Assembly (NCBI GenBank): GCA_022706085.1
Contig: JAKJDF010000010.1
Location: 1 to 42,500 of the forward strand
Reading direction: 5' to 3'
Length of the DNA: 42,500 bases
Origin: Candidatus Latescibacterota bacterium
GTDB taxonomy: Bacteria; Latescibacterota; MWCZ01
How positions within the stretch are numbered: position 1 is the stretch's first letter; every line of letters starts with the position of its first letter. The notes under the pieces are model-generated. The model made no database searches and had not been told where the DNA came from. It saw only the letters and a list, made by a program, of their open reading frames with translations. Shown here in pieces: positions 38,359 through 42,500 of this stretch. A program made the position numbers and the translations under genes.

Positions 38359-40440
38359 CTACCTTTCGCCGGTCCGCGACGCCGGGCGGGCACGTCGAAC
38401 ACGTTCCCGCGTGTCCGGCAGCATGGCAATCAGGCTTCCCAGCACGAGTACCGCGCCACCGATCCACAGCCACACCACGAGCGGAATCCGTCGCACCGAG
38501 AGAATAATTGCGCTCCCGTCTTCCTGAAACGCCGCGAGCGTGAGATACACATCCTCCACCACGCTGGAAAGGATGCGGGCTTTCGTCCAGCGCATCTGCT
38601 CCGCGTGGTAATCCTCTTTCACGACTTCGACCTTGGCACGCACCTCGCCCGCCCTTGCCACCTCAACCCCCGCCGCATAGACGTCGCGGTTTGGCTCTTG
38701 CGCCCGGCGAAAGGAAGTGTACCGGAAGACGTGGTCTTCGAACGGTCTGGCTTCGCCCTGCCGAAGCACCAGGTCCGACTGCCGCTCAAACAGCGAGGAA
38801 CCGGTAACTCCGACCGCAACAATGATGACGCCGAGATGCACGATGTACGAGCCAAACCGACGATTCCGGGTGAACGCCGCCACCGGTGCCTTCCGGGCAG
38901 GTGGTGAATCGAGTGTGCCGGTGCGAGTGCGGAGCATGCGGAACACTTCCTGCGCGATCGTGCCCAGAACGAACGCGCAGATCGCGAAAAACGCCAGCGC
39001 GTATCCGTTACGCATACCCGCAAGAACAAGAGCTGCCGCCACCACAATTCCCACCGCGAACGGGATCGCGAAACCCCGCCGAAACTCGTTTCTGCGTGCG
39101 CGACGCCAAGAGATCACCGGGCCGACGCCCGTCAAAAGGAGCAGCATCGCCCACAATGGCCACAGCACGTTGTTGAACCACGCCGGTCCCATACTCACCT
39201 GCACGCCGGTGAACGCACTGCTGATCGCCGGAAAGACCGTTCCGAACAGCACCACGAGCGCGATGCCGACCAGCACGACGTTGTTGAACAGGAACGCAGC
39301 TTCTCGGGAAAGAACCGCTTCGATAGGATTTTCTGACGCAAGCTGGTTACGGCGTGCGAACAGGAGGGCGAACGACACGACAAGCGCAACCGCCATGAAC
39401 GCCAGGAACGCGATGTTGAATGCTTCATTTCGCGCGAAGGCATGCACGGAAGAGATCACCCCGCTGCGTGTGAGGTAGGTGCCGAAAATGGTCGAGACGA
39501 ATGTGATCAGAACCAGCACCATGTTCCACGTGCGGAACATTCCGCGCTTTTCCTGCATGATAACCGAGTGGAGGAACGCCGTTGCGAGCAACCAGGGGAT
39601 GAATGCGGCGTTTTCCACCGGATCCCACCCCCAGTACCCACCCCATCCGAGCGTAACATACGCCCACCAGCCGCCCAGGATGTTCCCGATGGAAAGGAAG
39701 AACCATGCGACCAGCGTCCACCGTCGGGTCAACGAAAGCCATTCGTTGCCCACGCGCCCGGTGAGAAGGGCCGCCATCGCGAAGGCATACGGGACGGCCA
39801 TCCCCACGTACCCGAGGTAAAGAGTCGGAGGATGGAACATCATCCCGGGGTTCTGAAGCTGAGGGTTCAGACCGAGCCCTTCTGCGGGGCGGAGCGGCAG
39901 GCGCCAGAAGGGATTGCACGCGGGATGAAGGCCTCCCTCCGGACTGCCGAAAAGAACCTGCAGGGTAGCGTAGAACGGGTCGCGCACCATGCCCGGTGTC
40001 ATCTCGGGGTCAATCCTGTAGAGGAACAGAATGAGGCCGAGGAAAAACAGTGCGATCAGCATCATGACGCCGAGTGCCGGAATGACAAGCCGCGACGGCG
40101 ACTTCCGGGTCCCCCGCACCACAAGAGCAGCATACGCGGAGAGCAGCCACACCCAGAACAGCAGCGATCCCGCATTGCCGGCCCAGAACGCGGAGATGGC
40201 GTACGACATCGGCAGTACAGTGCTGGTGTACCGCGCAACGTACTCGACGGTGAGGTCCCTCACGGCCAGGAGGTACACAAGCGTACACGCAGCAATGGTC
40301 AGCAACCAGAACAGAGCCAGCGCGGCGCGCCTGGCGGATTCGCCCAGATCCGGAACACGAGTGCCCGCAAACGAGGCGATCGTGGAATAGAGTGCGAGAA
40401 AAAAGGCTATGAGAAGGGAGTAGTGACCGATTTCCGCCAT
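38359..40440 (-). CDS. ccmF: Cytochrome c heme lyase subunit CcmF
   Basis: A 693-aa inner-membrane protein of the CcmF/NrfE family that transfers heme to apocytochrome c in the system I (Ccm) pathway. About 14 transmembrane segments are seen. The conserved GLGLNPQLQNPGMMFHPPTLYLGY (about 188-211) precedes the tryptophan-rich heme-handling WWD segment WGGYWGWDPVENAAF (266-280), with further histidines such as HSVIMQEKRG. The C-terminal part has a periplasmic domain (EVARAGEVRAKVEVVKEDYHA) and a last helix. ATG start at 40440. It lies 111 bases downstream of ccmE on the same strand, and the CcmI-like gene starts 6 bases after its stop. ccmABC and ccmG are not in the window. Confidence 0.95.
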   Translation of the reverse strand: MAEIGHYSLLIAFFLALYSTIASFAGTRVPDLGESARRAALALFWLLTIAACTLVYLLAVRDLTVEYVARYTSTVLPMSYAISAFWAGNAGSLLFWVWLLSAYAALVVRGTRKSPSRLVIPALGVMMLIALFFLGLILFLYRIDPEMTPGMVRDPFYATLQVLFGSPEGGLHPACNPFWRLPLRPAEGLGLNPQLQNPGMMFHPPTLYLGYVGMAVPYAFAMAALLTGRVGNEWLSLTRRWTLVAWFFLSIGNILGGWWAYVTLGWGGYWGWDPVENAAFIPWLLATAFLHSVIMQEKRGMFRTWNMVLVLITFVSTIFGTYLTRSGVISSVHAFARNEAFNIAFLAFMAVALVVSFALLFARRNQLASENPIEAVLSREAAFLFNNVVLVGIALVVLFGTVFPAISSAFTGVQVSMGPAWFNNVLWPLWAMLLLLTGVGPVISWRRARRNEFRRGFAIPFAVGIVVAAALVLAGMRNGYALAFFAICAFVLGTIAQEVFRMLRTRTGTLDSPPARKAPVAAFTRNRRFGSYIVHLGVIIVAVGVTGSSLFERQSDLVLRQGEARPFEDHVFRYTSFRRAQEPNRDVYAAGVEVARAGEVRAKVEVVKEDYHAEQMRWTKARILSSVVEDVYLTLAAFQEDGSAIILSVRRIPLVVWLWIGGAVLVLGSLIAMLPDTRERVRRARPASRTGER

Positions 40441-40552
40441 AAAGGTCTCGTTTCAACGGGGCAAGATGGTGCCTCGGCGATCGCGGCGCGGTGTTCTGGC
40501 ATACAGGGCAGTAAATGTACCGCGGAGACCGCCAGTCTGCCGTATCCCGATG

Positions 40553-40975
40553 TTACCTGTTCGCAGGTGCAGCCTCGTATTTGGACGGGCATTTCGCAAG
40601 AATCTGCCGAGCTTCCAGCACGCCGGAGGGCAGATACACCCCTTCGACGACTGCGTCAGCCCCTTCCCGAAACGCGTCGGGAACCGCGTTGCCCCGGTAG
40701 TGAACCGGCAGAGTGCGCTGCAGGGAGTCCCCCAGCGCGAACCTGAGATCGGTGGATCCATTGCTCCCTGCTCTTTCCAGGGTGCCCGGCACCACCTTCC
40801 CGTTTACGCGCACGGGCTTGTTGACGTAGTCCCGTGCGCGGTCCAGGAATTCTGAGGTAGTGGTATAGTAATGGATGGTGGTGCCCTGTCGCATCGTGGC
40901 GGCAACCACCAGAATAGCGATCGCCGCGGTGATGAGACCCAGGCTGATCAGGACCTTCGTACCCGGTCTGCGCAT
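40553..40975 (-). CDS. ccmE: Cytochrome c maturation heme chaperone CcmE, Cys-type
   Basis: A 140-aa membrane-anchored periplasmic heme chaperone. One N-terminal helix (about 8-26) is followed by an OB-fold: YTTTSEFLDRARDYVNKPVRVNGKVVPGT, DLRFALGDS, LPVHYRGNAVPDAFREGADAVVEGVY and LEARQILAKCPSKYE. The usual heme-attachment site is His in HxxxY. Here the aligned residue is Cys129 in CPSKY, giving the CxxxY form known from archaea and some sulfate-reducing bacteria. The start is the ATG at 40975 with AGGA 8 bases upstream; the open frame continues into the MFS gene but that part is not homologous. It is followed by ccmF, and the MFS gene ends 86 bases upstream. Confidence 0.93.
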   Translation of the reverse strand: MRRPGTKVLISLGLITAAIAILVVAATMRQGTTIHYYTTTSEFLDRARDYVNKPVRVNGKVVPGTLERAGSNGSTDLRFALGDSLQRTLPVHYRGNAVPDAFREGADAVVEGVYLPSGVLEARQILAKCPSKYEAAPANR

Positions 40976-41061
40976 TGTTTGTTTCCTGTCAACGTCATTC
41001 CGGCCCGTTTCGAGCGGAAGAAATGTACGAAACGGCGTTGCGTGAACCGGAATCCCGCAGC

Positions 41062-42291
41062 TCAACTTCCTGTGTGAAGCGAGTGACTTCGTGCGCGACG
41101 CAGGTACCTCTCCCAGGATAACGCAGAAACAGAGAGCACTGCGAAAAGCAGAGGCGGCACCATCATCCCGGCCCTCAAAGAACCTGTCTGCTCGGCAATG
41201 AACCCCATGAACGGCGGTAGCACGAACGACATGACGCCCGCTGAAGCCCCCGCCATGGCGATCGCCTTTCCGGAGTTTGCGGGAAAAAGGCTGGCGGTGT
41301 GCGAGAAAATGGAGGGCCAGTCCGCGGAGAGAACCAGACCACCCGCGACGCACAGGGTCCCCATGGTGTACTGGCTCGTGCTGCCGAACGCGGTACCGAA
41401 AAGCAGCGCTCCCGCGCCGGCGCAGACGAAGATAATCCTCAGGTCCGGCAGCCGTTCCGGAAGGCGGAGCAGGATGAGCCTGCCGATGACGTACGAAAGT
41501 GATATACCGGACAGGATCCACGAAACAGGGAAGGGGTTTGGGGCGAAGGTTCGCGTGGCGAAATCAGGTATCCACCCGAACAACGAATTGTAGGCCCCGG
41601 CCTGAAGCGCCGCGAACGCGCAGACCACCACCAGCGGGAGGCCCCAGAGCGGCGCCCGATCTCCCGGTGCGGCTGCTGCGGGCGCTTTTCTTCCTGTGAG
41701 GTGTGCCGGAAAAGGAAATGCGAAAAAGAGCACGCCGGCCGCCGCGCACACGCAGGCCGCGGCAAGGAACACAAGCTGAAGCGCCGATTCGGTCGGGAAA
41801 CGGGTGTCGAACACTTCAAACAGCATCTGCCAGAGAGGGGCCGCAATCACACCGCCAGTGGAATGGGCCAGCATGATCCCGGTAAGGGCTTTTCGTGACC
41901 CGTCCGGGAACGCGCGGGCGGCAGTGACATTGGCCAGCGTGAGCGCGCCCGAGTTCGCCAGTCCCGCGCATGCCAGCGCGAGGAGGTACACGGGATACGA
42001 AGCCGGAAGCATGCACGCCGCATAACTCGCCACGAGAATCCCGAATGCCGTGCTGAAACTCGCTTTCAGGTAACCGCGATCCGCGAGCCACCCGAATGCG
42101 AGGCTGCCCAGAATTCCGAATCCCAGACCGACGGAGAGCAGCAATCCGAATGCATCCGCGCGGAGGTCCAGCACCCGCCGTATGGCCGGGGAAATCACGA
42201 GCACCCCGATCCCCGTCGCGTTTGTCAGCGCGGTAACCACTGCCACGACGACAATGGTGCGCAGCGGCCGCACGGTATCGCGGTCCATCAT
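41062..42291 (-). CDS. MFS transporter
   Basis: A 409-aa inner-membrane transporter with 12 predicted helices in two halves joined by a cytoplasmic loop (about 200-215, TGRKAPAAAAPGDRAPLWG). An MFS motif A-like element is seen after helix 2 (FGWLADRGYLK) and the second half resembles it (IGRLILLRLPERLPD). Family of NarK/OFA or sugar/organic-acid transporters; the substrate is not readable. The start overlaps the stop of a second MFS gene by 4 bases (ATGA), and its C-terminal half is clearly similar to that neighbour (GKAIAMAGASAGVMSFVLPP vs GSALAITGAASAGASLLVPP), so the two are tandem paralogues. Confidence 0.85.
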   Translation of the reverse strand: MMDRDTVRPLRTIVVVAVVTALTNATGIGVLVISPAIRRVLDLRADAFGLLLSVGLGFGILGSLAFGWLADRGYLKASFSTAFGILVASYAACMLPASYPVYLLALACAGLANSGALTLANVTAARAFPDGSRKALTGIMLAHSTGGVIAAPLWQMLFEVFDTRFPTESALQLVFLAAACVCAAAGVLFFAFPFPAHLTGRKAPAAAAPGDRAPLWGLPLVVVCAFAALQAGAYNSLFGWIPDFATRTFAPNPFPVSWILSGISLSYVIGRLILLRLPERLPDLRIIFVCAGAGALLFGTAFGSTSQYTMGTLCVAGGLVLSADWPSIFSHTASLFPANSGKAIAMAGASAGVMSFVLPPFMGFIAEQTGSLRAGMMVPPLLFAVLSVSALSWERYLRRARSHSLHTGS

Positions 42292-42500
42292 GTTGGTGCT
42301 CTTCCCCGTGCCTCGGTGAGTTTCCTCAAGAAGGCGAGAAGCGCGAGCAGCAGAAGCAGAGCGGGGGGAAGCATCATCGCGGTTACGAGCGAACCGGTTA
42401 CTTCTGAAACGTATCCGACAAGAGGAGGCACCAGAAGCGACGCCCCTGCGGAAGCCGCTCCGGTTATCGCAAGAGCGCTGCCGGTCCCTCGTTTGAACAT
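42288..42500 (-). CDS. MFS transporter, C-terminal fragment (cut by the window edge)
   Basis: The last 70 residues of an MFS protein: two transmembrane helices (about 8-31 and 35-60) aligned with the end of the neighbouring 409-aa transporter. An ATG happens to lie exactly at the edge, but a 70-aa protein is unlikely; the gene should continue beyond 42500. It overlaps the downstream MFS start by 4 bases, so the pair is cotranslated. Confidence 0.85.
   Translation of the reverse strand: MFKRGTGSALAITGAASAGASLLVPPLVGYVSEVTGSLVTAMMLPPALLLLLALLAFLRKLTEARGRAPT

Noticed and set aside
39442-40746. 434-codon open frame on the plus strand
   Set aside because: Antisense to ccmF and ccmE; composition is that of a shadow frame.

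Overview
The window is GC-rich bacterial chromosome with dense genes, 4-base stop/start overlaps (ATGA, GTGA) and frequent GTG or TTG starts. It comes from a Gram-negative (diderm) bacterium: it carries RseP, an MCE/MlaD lipid-transport protein, a TonB-dependent receptor, a PorV-type outer-membrane protein and cytochrome c maturation genes. Secreted proteins end in a FlgD-like Ig domain of the type IX (Por) sorting type, a bacillithiol deacetylase (BshB1) is present, and one secreted protein carries a dockerin. Together these point to an uncultured member of the FCB superphylum or a related candidate phylum (Latescibacterota-like). This placement is an inference from gene content; no rRNA is present.

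Layout. 1-3.4 kb: a C45-type amidohydrolase (-) diverges from a secreted glycoside-hydrolase-like protein (+). 3.5-9.8 kb (-): a BatA/vWA membrane protein followed by the conserved isoprenoid/envelope cluster uppS-cdsA-dxr-rseP, closed by a hairpin. 10.1-11.7 kb: a cytoplasmic BNR_4-type protein, a 9-bp tandem repeat and tRNA-Arg(TCG) with its own terminator. 12.0-20.1 kb (+): the most distinctive unit, with a sigma70-like promoter, a 1186-aa TonB receptor with N-terminal CarboxypepD_reg domain, a 783-aa secreted protein with C-terminal sorting domain, a 141-aa protein that is little more than a signal peptide plus such a domain, a PorV-like protein and a strong terminator. It looks like an outer-membrane export/uptake operon without SusD.

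20.1-24.4 kb: bshB1 overlapping a small class III cyclase-like gene (-), a roadblock-domain protein under its own promoter (+), and mlaF-mlaD (-) without an adjacent mlaE. 24.5-27.0 kb (+): Nudix hydrolase, ruvX, a small membrane protein and mltG. 27.0-30.1 kb (-): a CE15-like esterase, a HAD phosphatase and a LytS-type sensor kinase in one tight operon that runs tail-to-tail into mltG. 30.2-32.2 kb: Spy/CpxP-like protein (-) and trxB (+), each with a terminator. 32.3-36.6 kb (+): a 1429-aa secreted protein with cohesin-like, dockerin and sorting domains. A 28-nt palindromic dispersed-repeat-like element follows. 36.7-42.5 kb (-): two MFS transporters (one cut by the window edge), ccmE with a Cys instead of the usual heme-binding His, ccmF, a CcmI-like protein with a zinc ribbon, and a membrane-anchored protein of unknown role.

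Overall the region mixes core envelope biogenesis with accessory genes for handling external polymers: sorted surface proteins, a TonB receptor, sugar-active enzymes and MFS transporters. No phage, insertion sequence, integrase or CRISPR array was seen.
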